This document shows, one piece after another, positions 1 through 10,870 of a DNA stretch of 64,000 nucleotides (the stretch's first letter is position 1; each line of letters begins with the position of its first letter). The notes below the pieces were generated by a model. That model saw only the letters and a program-made list of their open reading frames with translations, did no database searches and was not told the DNA's origin. Position numbers and translations under genes: made by a program. This DNA comes from Lineus longissimus. Lineage: Eukaryota; Nemertea; Pilidiophora; Heteronemertea; Lineidae. The stretch spans positions 4,714,001 through 4,778,000 of the forward strand of contig NC_088317.1 of NCBI RefSeq assembly GCF_910592395.1, read 5' to 3'.

Positions 1-515
1 GTTGGTATACCGTCAGATAATGGTGGGGTTGCGCACCTGTTACAGAACATCAACTTTGAAACTGAATTGACATTCTCCGCGTGCAAGGTTCGATTTATCT
101 CAATTAAATTGTTGACAGTGATAAACGACCATTATAATGGAGCAGACATAGTTTGCTCGCTACCTTTCCAATACCATATATAATGATGGCTAAACTTGCC
201 CTCTGAGTTCAGTAAAATACCGGCGAGTAGGCCTTTGCCCTCGGTAGGTTGAATATTTACTTTTTGCAGTGATCATGGACCTATCCACACCACTTTACAT
301 TTCTAGAACAATCAGTGGCTAAGCAACAGTTTTGCAATATAACAGAAAACCTTAAAGGTTTTTTTCAGAACCTTTACAGAAGTCAGTGCTTAGGATGCAT
401 ATTTGGTTTGGCCCAACAAACGTTAAAGGTTTTGCAAAAGTTCAAAAAGCTTTTTTTTCTAAGAGTGTACAGGCTTCAAGATTTGATTCAATTTCATCAC
501 TCGTTCAAAGTCTAT
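1..515. other. No gene seen; AT-rich single-copy DNA
   Basis: I see no gene, RNA or repeat of note here. There are short T-rich runs around 357-365 and 452-460. Open frames that begin in this stretch stay open only because they run into the 34-bp minisatellite that follows. Confidence 0.6.
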
Positions 516-925
516 TGCATGCTGGCGTCTCCATCCCATTCACCGATGTCGTATGCTGGCGTCCCCAGCCCAATCACCGAATATCGTATGCTGGCGTCCC
601 CAGCCCAATCACCGATGTCGTATGCTGGCGTCCCCGGTCCAATCACCGATATCGTATGCTGGCATCCCCGGTCCAATCACCGATGTCGTATGCTGGCGTC
701 CCCGGTCCAATCACCGATGTCGTATGCTGGCATCCCCGGTCCAATCACCGATGTCGTATGCTGGCGTCCCCGGTCCAATCACCGATGTCGTATGCTGGCG
801 TCCCCAGCCCAATCACCGAATATCGTATGCTGGCATCCCCGGTCCAATCACCGATATCGTATGCTAGCGTCCCCGGTCCAGTCCCCGATATCGTATACTG
901 GCGTCCACATCCCAATCACCGACTC
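516..925. repeat. 34-bp minisatellite, 12 copies
   Basis: Twelve tandem copies of a 34-bp unit (two or three are 35 bp) of the form CGTATGCTGGCGTCCCC followed by a variable AGCC or GGTC and then CAATCACCGATRT. The first copy (from 516) and the last two (from 858 and 892) are the most diverged, as expected at array edges. AGCC and GGTC variants are interspersed, and CGTCCCC alternates with CATCCCC, which suggests higher-order shuffling. Because 34 is not a multiple of 3 and the unit has no stop on the plus strand, all three plus frames stay open and encode the same periodic peptide (MLASPVQSP, SYAGVPGPITD, VVCWRPRSNHR). This is a property of the array, not evidence of a gene. Confidence 0.95.
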
Positions 926-1372
926 TTACAGTATAATATTAGAAATATCTGTAGTTAGTTCACTTTCTTCGCATCGCTTCAATTCAATTCAGATACTCAT
1001 TAAGTTAACTGCCTTCCTTCTCAACTGTTGTTGTTTTAATCATTCATGATCTGACACCAGTTGACATGTTTCTAGTATTTTAGATCTTCAAACTGAGCGC
1101 CAACACGTCAAAGCATGCTTATGAGAAATTCAAGCAGGACTAATTGGTATAATTAGTGATACTTTGGTCGGTTCTGACGTGTGCGTTTTAACGACGAGAG
1201 GAATCCCTTTGAGGTACATTGAAGAGGTGACACCTTTTTAGCTAAAGGGATACAGTTATGAAAATCTCGTCATTAGAAAACGGGTGAACATATGCGTCTC
1301 ATTGTGGCTACTCTAACGTAGTGCTAAAGTTTTCATTCTTGATGAAACTTAACGGGCGTACAAGTTGATATA
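926..1372. other. No gene seen
   Basis: Unique-looking AT-rich sequence with no recognisable gene, repeat or site. Confidence 0.5.
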
Positions 1373-1860
1373 TTGCGCAATCGCAAGATATGGCGGTCAC
1401 CTTTTGGCGAGTGTTTACCATGTCACAAATCATTACCTATGAAGCTGGTGGTTGCCATCCCGCTCCTCCCGGTCGCAGTGCGGTATGGAGAGGATGCGAC
1501 CCAACATATGTTGGAATCTCTCCCTCCAGGGCGGGCTCATATTTGGTTTAATTACTCCCTAAGCCCCAAGTATCCGTCCCCTAAAGTACCAGGGCGGGAC
1601 ACCATGAATACCATCACTTTAGAAGGTTCCATTTTCCCATGGCTGGGTCGTGCTCCGGGGGTACTTGAGGGTCTACCCCGTGGCTCCGCTCAAGGCTAGG
1701 CGTTGAGTGGTGATCGGCTCTAGTGGCGTGTCTCCTTGGGTTGATGGTGGACCTCCTCAGTGGCGGACGGCGCGGCTTGCCTCGGGCGAGCAGGGATAAA
1801 GACCTGCCCGGTAGAGGGCGCGGGTCGCCTGTTGAAGTGATCTGATCGTGATCAGAGTTG
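1373..1860. other. GC-richer block with nested palindrome
   Basis: The block is clearly richer in G and C than its flanks. At 1487-1523 there is a nested dyad: GGAGAG (1487-1492), the perfect 14-base palindrome CCAACATATGTTGG (1501-1514) and CTCTCC (1518-1523). The phrase CCAGGGCGGG occurs twice (about 1526 and 1590). A 108-codon plus-strand frame (1373-1699) crosses the block; it matches no family I know and has no splice or promoter context. The block could be a remnant of a mobile element, a structured RNA or a regulatory island. I cannot decide between these. Confidence 0.35.
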
Positions 1861-4488
1861 TGGCTGCTGAATCTCCTATAAAGATGAAAAGGTGTGATTC
1901 ATAAATCAGTAAAATGATTTACGTGTGAATTGGAGAATAGTGAGAGTAATAGAGAGCACATAATGGTTAGAAAGAGCTGTACCTTAGAATAATACAGCTG
2001 ATCACATATTATTTCAGCAGTTTTTCCAAAGGTTTTGCCATTGCAACTCTTAATAAAAGAGATGTAAGAAGTCAATGCCCGCTACACAGGCGAACATCCT
2101 TTCTGCGCAGATTGGAAGCGCACGCGACTTTTCAAAATGGCTGACCTACAAGGTCACCTGGTCATGTTATTGGTGATGAAGGTCAAGTATTCACGGAATA
2201 ACTAAAAACAATATTGCATTGAATGTTGTTGGTTGCATGGGACCTATTTTCATGGAGGTATGGTCCCAGCACCCAGATGAACTAATGGGGGTTCGCTCCG
2301 CGGCCACACTCCACAGGGGATATGCTCCGCGGGTAAATGAGTTCATCAAGTTTTGACATGGGCCTCCAAGTCCCGCGGCAGGACGTCTGCATGTGCCGTT
2401 CCTCATTGATTAGCTATCACCAGATCAATACAATAACTTGTACAAAATCATCAACACAATGACAGTGCTGAAACAGGTGCGCAGACGACAGCTAATGCGC
2501 ATGCGCAGTACATCCCACAGCCAGGCCCTGATTCCAATCGCTTTGTTCCGTTAATTTAACGCCGTTTAGGCTTGATCAGCTGGCTGGGATAGCATTGTTG
2601 GACCGTACAAAGCATTCCATATTCACCATTCGTCATTATTTAATGATAATATGCCTTGTTCACCGCGTGCAGCTCCGCACAAAACGCGCATTGATCTGCA
2701 TCACCCAAATGATTAAAAGTGACATATTTATCTTTTACTATAGAATCGTGCGTTTCATTGCATGGAATTTACGCAGAAACTGTTATATGTCACATGCTTA
2801 TTACTATCATCTGATGCTCATTTATATATGACTTGTATACATTTTCACAATTTCTCTTCGGGTGATTTTCAATATCACTCAAATTATCATTGTTTTTGTT
2901 GTGAAAACAGCAGATGAACAGGTCCGATTGTTATTGGACAATGATATCGATGTTCATGGTTCAGTTGCGGGGTCGAGTGTATTGGAAAAAATGATATCCG
3001 TGTAATCAGATACAGTTACATGTATGTCTCTGTAGGCTTATTTATCTGGTAATACTTGATTTTTTTTCTCAGAAATCATAAGGTCGTCAAACTTAATCAA
3101 GAGGCCGAAAGACTTAGTGACTTTTCCTAATCGTGCTGCAACAAAAGGGGTGTTATTTGCGTCACATCATTTCCTGGTTTAGCCGCGGTCAGCTTTGCGA
3201 ATCACTCCTAACGATTTCTTGTATGTATTTACCATGGAAAGTTGCTTGTCAATGAATAGGTTCTCCTCTCCTTGGATGTCGTCCATTCATTCGGGCATTC
3301 ACAAGCCCTGAATACCTATGACCAGTCTCTCTTCATCTTCCTATAATATTCACCTTACATTCAGCAACCTGCCATGCCTGTCCATTGAGAAACTCTCTCG
3401 CATTGAATCCAAAGCAGGTAAAGACCACATCACGATTGCCAAAACCTATTAGACAAACAGCACACTATTAATAACACCTAAGTCATCATCGGCCACCTTT
3501 TCTCTACCATTTCGCCATTAATTTACTCAATGGGAAAAAGGAAAACATCTTTGAAGCTAGCTTCTCGTGGTTCAGCGCCCCTTGACAAAACCTCTGTCAA
3601 ATCCCCTTTCATTTCCCCTGACCTATACCAGCCTGGTCGTTTGACCCTTGTGCGCCTCGGCCATAATCCCGGCAGAGACTGCCCGGATTTAATCCTGAAC
3701 GCGCAAATATCATCACAGGGCCCCAGTTTCCCTTTGTATTCTCACATCTTGGCTGAGATGCGATTATCAACTTTGCTCGCCGCACAAAGAGAAAATCCCT
3801 TAATTTAATGAAACAGGAAATGAAAGTGGGGGGATGCATTACACATGGTTAGAGTTGACGTGTTGACCGTGGTCAGAAAGTGTCCAGGTGGTGCTCAGGT
3901 AAAACACAACCAGGGCTTACTGTTTTACAACTGGTGACTTGTTGGCCTATCAGCTCTGTGTCTCTTTCCAATCCTTCTAGCGCAGGCCCGATGCCATTTT
4001 TTGTTGAAATGGTTCCGTCCCTGCTTGATTTGGCCGCCATTGTCTCCGAATGGCAAGGCCTAGCCCATTTCATTTGTATACAACGTTTAGGCCCTCAAGT
4101 CAAGATTTATTGGCGTTATTTACTGGCTAAGAGTTGAAAAAAATAGGAAGAATTTCAAACACTTTCAGAAAAATAGTTTACTAACAGAATTGGCGAACTG
4201 AGAATAAAAGGAGAGAGGTTATAATACCGTCTTTGATCACACGAACAGAAAATATTTACTTTTGGTTTGGCCTTTATTACTGGCAATGGAGGCGTTAAAA
4301 TCTAGAAAACAGAAGTCTGTCTCATCTCCGAATCGCCCCATCTCATTCTTAGCAAAATAGATAATGCTCGCACCTTCTGTATCTTTTATAACGGTTCTTG
4401 AATAAGTGACGAAACTCCACTCCTTGTTAGTTAATAACCATATCTGTCAAAGGGTCGCCAGCCTTTAATTTCATTCTTTCCTACCGGC
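1861..4488. other. No gene seen; mixed unique sequence
   Basis: I see no supportable gene. Two moderately GC-rich patches stand out: 2230-2410, where GCTCCGCGG occurs twice (about 2294 and 2325), and 3530-4130. The frames in both patches are under 95 codons and overlap others on the opposite strand, so I treat them as chance. The patches could be conserved non-coding elements, but that cannot be judged from one sequence. Confidence 0.45.
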
Positions 4489-4553
4489 GTATTGTCAGTT
4501 ACATATTGACAACAATACTGATCCGTGAACGCAATGTTTCCGCACAATAGACA
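4489..4553. promoter_or_regulatory. Candidate cluster of SOX-like sites
   Basis: GTATTGT (4489-4495) and its inverted partner ACAATAC (4512-4518) face each other across 16 bases. ACAATAGACAAC lies about 25 bases further on. ATTGT/ACAAT is the core of SOX-family HMG-box binding sites, and paired inverted cores are a known arrangement. That this is a working enhancer is inference; such short cores are common in AT-rich DNA. Confidence 0.25.
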
Positions 4554-6240
4554 ACATCGAAAAGTCCAAAAGAACGCCGCGGGTTTTAAACTTCTCTCGC
4601 TCTAACATCCGGCTTGATGCGACTTGCAACAGATTCTGCTTTTTGTATTCAACCGCGGGAGGTGTCTCATTCGCTGCAGGACAAGAAAAAAATAAAAATG
4701 ATAAGTTTTTTTGCGGATTTGATGCATGATCATTTGTTGCGCGGAAAAATCATCCTTAGATTGAGTTTACCTTAGAATTAATCGGCACCTTAACGCACGA
4801 TTTTTGTGGATGTTATAAAAATGAAAATCGCGCATTCATTTCTTATAGATTTGTTTCAATCATATAGATAGCGCTATTAATCGCCGCAGAGAAGATGAGT
4901 GTTACTTTATTCTTCGTTGCCAATGTTTACCTTTTTAGAGATGAAATTAAATGCTTTGTGGCTTAGAATGTCTGCTATGTTGACGATTTGAAAATATCGC
5001 GGTTTGTTAATGCCAACACATTGGCTGTTTAAATCATGATGGGAGTTGGTCAACCGTAAAATCTATCAGAATTGGTTTTCATCTTCAAAATAGGACAACG
5101 ATGTAGAACTCTGATGCAAGGTATGATTTTTAACGGATCATTTTGAATTATGTAAAGTGCTGTATATATTAAAGAGTCAGAAGATCGCATTAAGAATTTT
5201 CAAAACACAGTCTTTAGCTCTATGACACACTATTTGTGTGCCGAAATATTGCCACATGAAACAATACTCATTTTTAATTTCAATTTCATCAATTGGTCCA
5301 TATGCGAAAGGTTATTAGCTGGGTCGCTATAAATACTTACTATGACCACAATAAATAACATTGCAGTTCCAATATACTTATATCTCCAAAGTTGGATTCG
5401 AATTTATTTGCTATTCTACCAACTTTTATCGAACAGAACCATTACCTTAGTATTCAAAATCACCAGGAAAACACCCACAACAAAAAACTACATGTACTCT
5501 ATCCGGTTTTCTCAGCCGCATACATAGTTTTTCGTAGTTTTCAATCTTCAGATTAAACTTTTGTAAATTGTATTTTAGTTTTTTCCCTCTTTCATCATTT
5601 CATCAACAAAAATGCATCACTTTGGACATTGCTAAAACGTCCATGTTTTCGACCAAAACCCTCCAACATGCATATTAAATGACATCAAAAAGGCGACCAA
5701 AGAACTACTTTTGCCGGTTTAACCTCACTGTTCACATATTTTTAAAATCATTTCATACTGTTACCAATAAGAGATTAAACTTCATAATTTTTTTATCGCG
5801 ACACTTGATTTTGAAGAATATAAGAATTGAACAATGGTTTTGAAGAATTATTGAGCAAAGTGAATCCATTTTGTGATCAGATAATTTTCATCATGCTATT
5901 TCGCTTCCGTCGTGTGGATCGATAACACCAGTGGTTATCAGAAAAAATCAAAGAAGGGCGCACATTTTCCGTGATTTCACCGGTTTGTTCGTAAATAATT
6001 TGTGTAATATCCGTGTTTTGTACGACTTTTCTCCAGAGATTTTTCTCATTTTGATAATGGGTTACACGTGGTTGTCCGTAAGATTGAAGAAATGGCTGGT
6101 GGAACTAAATATAAGAAGACTATTGATGAATGACTCCACATCATGCAAATTCTACATGCAAATTATGACAGTCATGTTACACTCCTTTCGCACTGCAACT
6201 GGTAAAACAAGTCCGTATCAAGATCAATTCAATCTAAAAT
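4554..6240. other. No gene seen
   Basis: AT-rich single-copy DNA. A 141-codon plus-strand frame (5931-6356) ends inside the small duplication that follows. It has no recognisable domain, and its length is within the chance range for this window. Confidence 0.5.
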
Positions 6241-6346
6241 ATTTACATCCGACAAGTCATCTAGAATCTCAAACCTTGAGTCCACGTCTTTTCATTCAGA
6301 CATATTTACAATTTGACAAGTCGCCAAGATTATCGAATCTTGAGTC
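6241..6346. repeat. Two-copy 63-64 bp tandem duplication
   Basis: ATTTACA, GACAAGTC and TTGAGTC recur in the same order, the second set 63-64 bp after the first (ATTTACA at 6241 and 6304; GACAAGTC at 6251 and 6315). The copies differ by several substitutions and small indels, so the duplication is old. Confidence 0.7.
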
Positions 6347-6611
6347 GGCGCCTTAGTATTAGGATGACGTAATCCCTCAAGACATTCCCATAGATCTGCA
6401 TCTTCCCATCTTTAATCACTCGGGTTTTATTGCCCCCTCGAGCCCAGCTCTAAATCCAACATACTAATTGCAACATTTCTGGGGATTCCTCTATTCATGC
6501 TGAAGTGGTGGCACTCTCGTGATGTATAGGAAGACCTGCTGCTTCTTACGACCACCAGTTATCTCTTCTGCCTCCTCATCTAGGCTCCGCGGACAAAGCA
6601 AGCCCATCACC

Positions 6612-7345
6612 GCACCATCTTGTCACGGCTACAGCGCTAGTAAGAGCACTTCATCATCGCGCAGACCAGCCAAGGCGCGTACTCAACATTATCATTAAGA
6701 CTCCAATCCTCCCGAAAGAATCCTTAACGATTTCAAGTTCTTGGTGTAAGAAAGTCTTTTATTAATCTCCCAGTTGAGACATCCTTATTAACCCTTGTCT
6801 CCTGTCACGGTTGTTGTGGTAGCCTCTTAGGTTTGTCAACAATCGTCAAGATCCTGGTCCAAGCCTTCTTCAGGAGTCTGTCTCGTCTCTTTTGAGATCA
6901 AGACCGGGTCATCAACCTGGGTCACGCGTTAACGATTTTGTACCATAGTCGTTGTAATTTCCTTCTCAATCTCATAGTTGACGCTTCTGTATTAACCCTT
7001 GCATTCGTCACGCTGGTTGCAGCAGCTTCTAGAGGTTCTCGAAGGTTCAAGGACATGGTTCAAGTCTTCTTGAGACATTCGTCTCGTCTGGATTAAGATC
7101 AGACTCGGTCTTCAACCCAGGTCACGCTCTAACCGATTCAACCAGTGTCATTATCGTCACCATAATAATTTCCGAGTCATATTTACCGTTGCCTTCCATC
7201 ACGGTAGTTGCTTCTTAAGGGGTTTTCAAGAACATCTTGGTCTTTGTTCAAGTCTTTTCAAAATGCTGCATGGTTTCATCTACACACCAAGTCATCCGCC
7301 TTCAATATTTGGGTCATGTTAAGTGTTAAGTTTCGGGAGATTTGA
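6612..7345. repeat. Degenerate tandem repeat, ~182-202 bp, about 4 copies
   Basis: The landmark GTCACG (with variants) recurs at about 6622, 6804, 7006 and 7198, giving spacings of about 182, 202 and 192 bp. Between landmarks the order is constant: a GTTG-rich part, CAAG..CTTGGTCCAAG-type words, TCTCGTCT, GATCAAGA, a CAACC..GGTCACG part, TTAACGATT, then TATTAACCCTTG. The copies are strongly diverged, which points to an old satellite fragment. No frame stays open through the array, so I see no coding role. Confidence 0.8.
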
Positions 7346-7670
7346 ATCACCTACTAATGGTTTGCCATGTAAGCTGTTGCACTAGAGCACGGACTGGCCA
7401 AGTCATTATCTAGCTGGTCAGTAGAGTACAATGTTGAAGTGTTAAAAGCTTTAATCAATACAAAATTCCCCGCTAGCAAGTGATCTGAAGACTGATGTAG
7501 TCCCAGTCGTTCTCCCATCTTATTTTCAATACGTCAAAATCTTTGTCAAGATAAAAATCAACCAGCACCATCGCTCTTGATACATTAGCTTAACTGCCTT
7601 CATGCATCTAATCAAGTTACTCCATCGGAATCTGAAGCCTAACGACCTTGTCATTAGTCAAGCCAACTCC
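7346..7670. other. No gene seen
   Basis: Unique-looking sequence between the satellite fragment and the GC-rich block, with nothing I can assign. Confidence 0.45.
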
Positions 7671-7920
7671 TGGGAACCTGACCTCCTGCTGGCCGGGGCG
7701 GTCGGGGCCCCGCGGCGCCCAGTCAAGACATCACAACCCCTCTTTACCCCGTCCCATACCAGTAATCTGACCGCCCTCCCGGCCAGGGCTACTCAAAGTG
7801 ATAAAACACCCCGCGCCGGGGGAACAATAGAAAAGGCTTATATTACAAATATGTCCATTTCAGCTCGGGACAACCAGCAAACAACATTGGACGACTGGTT
7901 TGGACCCTGTCATTAGCGCT
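7671..7920. other. GC-rich block with long-range inverted repeat
   Basis: CTGGCCGGGGCGGTC (7689-7703) is mirrored by GACCGCCCTCCCGGCCAG (7769-7786), about 65 bases apart, pairing with one 3-base bulge. The block is among the most GC-rich in the window. A 104-codon plus frame (7602-7916) crosses it but resembles nothing I know. A CpG-rich regulatory island or the stem of a structured transcript are possible readings; neither is shown. Confidence 0.4.
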
Positions 7921-9618
7921 GCCCTTTTAGTTAAGATGATGGGTTTTGTGCGCTGAACACCCTGATATTGTCAGACACAATATTCAAACTCTTGCTTGAT
8001 TGGTATGGCTTGGCGGACGGGGTGTCGTTATGTTGACCCCGATGGACGATAAATTGTCTTGAGCGGAAGTGTGTTTCTGACGACAATTGGTGTGTTCGAG
8101 ACACTTTTATTGGGTTTTACAGTAATATGGTGATAACTGGAGCTTTTTCTCGTCCGAGTTATGGATTGATATTGGATGTTGCCTAATTACATCTCATCAT
8201 TGGCCCCTTATGATGGCCATCTTCGGAAATGTTACAGCAATCCCGGGGATAATGGATTATCCGCTCGTGGTCAGGCCGAGAGCAGATTAATGATAAAAGC
8301 ACCTCTACACCATCCAAGGCTGAACTTTTCTTATCCGAGTTGAGGATCATTCGCTGGTGTATCAAAGTAATTTGGTCTCGAAGTTTTTGTGTTTTGCCAC
8401 TGCTTATGCTGTCAAAACTTTAGTTACACACTCCCTTCACAATTGTAGATGGCGCTAAAGAGGTCCATTCTAAAATCGTTAGGTAATTCCTTTATGGAAA
8501 TTCTTAACCAGTGGGGCAATATTTTTTTATGAGAAAGTGCGGGTGAGTCCTGCAGCGGGTGTCTCAAAATGATGTCTTGAGTAAGATGCTGTGGCTCCTG
8601 CGTTCACTAAAACATTACCCATGCATATTTCAGTGAAGATGTCAATATGAACAATGTACAATTAGTGTTATGCAGATAAGGCCATTGAAGACAATTAAGT
8701 TTTATGATTATATATTTTTGTTTCAAATTTTACAAAATCGCGCAGAAATTTGAGTGAGGATATACGGGCACGTGAATTCTCCCAATAACATGTCACCAAC
8801 TTTAAGAATTTAAGTAGGCCTATTTTTGAGTAAACCAAAAAACCTCGGGCCCACGATCAAAATTATAGGACTTTCTGCAGGAATCCAATAGTCTGTTACT
8901 TGAGGAAATTTTTTGAATTTCCCAAATTTAGAGACAAAACATCAAAAGTATTTTTTTCGTTAATGTTTATCGGCTTGTTTCCATGCCAGCGGGTAAAGAG
9001 CTAATGCTAGGTCATGTAAACAGCAACGGGAAAGCTATATGCTATTTATGATATCTGTTAGTTTTTATCAATATTTAATCAAGTATACGTTTAAACTTCA
9101 ATTTATAAAGAATACTGCCCCGAGTGTTGGAATACGTTTAGTTTCAGTGTGAGTTTTATATGCGTTCAGCTTAGATAATACCGGTTTCAGAATTGAAATA
9201 TCTGTTAAAAGTACTGAAATTGTGATAAAAATTCGGTATGAATTCTTTTCTTTCTATCACCTAGAGATATTACGTATCAAAAATTCTGCGCTTACGGCGC
9301 TGTATTTCGGGAAACTTTCCAGAAAGATGTTCAGAGAAACGTATGTAGTAACACGTTCAAATCGTTATCATTTATTATTTGAAAGCTGGCAAATCTTATG
9401 ACTTATCGCCTTGGAGGCCTCACGTCCGCTCTTCATGTGACTGATATTTGGACAGACTTTAACCGCCTTTTCACCTTTCAATGTTGTTCACGTTCGCATC
9501 TCCCTGTACAGACGTAGTTATGCTTCAAGAACATGTACATGTATATCTTAAAAACATCGCGCTCAAAAGCTATTTTGAGGCAGGTTTTGAATTAAAATCA
9601 CTTTGTAATATCAAAACA
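7921..9618. other. No gene seen
   Basis: AT-rich single-copy DNA. I found no gene, RNA or clear repeat on either strand. Confidence 0.5.
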
Positions 9619-9660
9619 ATACATTTCAGAGTACATGAAATACATTTTAGAGTACATGAA
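9619..9660. repeat. Two-copy 21-bp tandem duplication
   Basis: Two adjacent 21-bp copies of ATACATTTCAGAGTACATGAA differ at one position (C/T). Being a multiple of 3, the duplication keeps a 64-codon frame open, but that frame has no other support. Confidence 0.75.
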
Positions 9661-10870
9661 ATAGCTTTTCTCTAGATGCCTGTTGATTTCGAAATCTTGC
9701 ATCAAACAGAGATGATGTGTCGCTACACGTGAACCATCCGCTGCGAGAGATTGTTACCTAAGCTTCAAGCAGGATCCTGTAACAGTTTATGCAGAGGCGT
9801 TGGGACGTACATGTAGGCATGTACTGTTTTATACAATGGACTTTTGTTACTTAAACTCGATCTAGGGTGATTTTCAAAGACGCTGATGAGACAGGTTGCG
9901 TATTAAAAATACAAGTATACTAAACTGCAAAGTGAGACCCTTTCGATTTAACGCGGTGCGTTTAAACGAAAACGCCAGAAGTACACAGTGCATGCCAGTG
10001 CTCCGGGGTAGTGACTTTAACATTTAGAAACAACCCGCATGGTTTTGTTGAACTGACGAGGCCCCAGGGGATGAGAAACAATGAGTGTCTTTTTCGTTAA
10101 GGTTTTGTCGATATTTCCACCATAACCGTGTAGGGTTTGAGGTTATTGGTACATCCCAAATAAACCATATCTGGAAAAAATAAACGCAATAAAAAAAGCC
10201 GGGTTTTCATGTGCAGTTTTCCCTTTCGCGTAGCATTCAATTTTATAATCGTTCAACAAAATACCTTCACAGAGTGTCAATAATTTCACAGATAAGCTAG
10301 AGATTTAGAACCTTCTAGAAATATTATCAAAACTCACTATTAAAACGCCTTTCACTAGTTTTACCGATCAACATTTTCATGAAACCAGCTATAGTTTTCC
10401 TCACAATGCAGCGCAAAGCCCGCATAAAGGACTCAGTGTTCTCCATTTTTTTATTTCTTTGAGCTATGTCACCGCTTTTCAACAATCTCTTTTTTATCTA
10501 GTTTGGTACAGGAATAAAAAAACCTACAAGTAAACAAGAAATGTCAAACTGATCTGGGAATATACCGGTTTTTCCTCTCAAAAAATTGCCCCAGGCACTG
10601 ATGGATCCGTGACAATGTTATACATTCTCGTTTTCAAAGATATCTATATCTGGTTTGACTGTGAAAGAGTTTTGGATAAAGGCACATTCAAAGTATTTTG
10701 TTCGACTGTTATAGCGGAGGAGATACCTATCACAATACTTTATTATTATTCTTTTTGATGGTGCACCAATAGATTTTGACATGATGATTTAGATAATACT
10801 ATATCTACCTTATCAGCCAGCATTTCGAGATTTCTACTTTTGATATTAATCACATGTACATCAACAAAAA
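9661..10870. other. No gene seen
   Basis: AT-rich unique sequence. Nothing supports a gene or an element up to the start of the 79-bp array. Confidence 0.5.

Noticed and set aside
315-1049. 244-codon plus frame and two nested frames
   Set aside because: They are long only because the 34-bp minisatellite has no stop on the plus strand and rotates through all frames.
5931-6356. 141-codon plus frame
   Set aside because: No domain or splice context; the end runs into a small tandem duplication.
6349-6375. Stray unit of the 79-bp array (ATTAGGATGACGTAATC)
   Set aside because: Only short words agree and their order and orientation differ from the unit.
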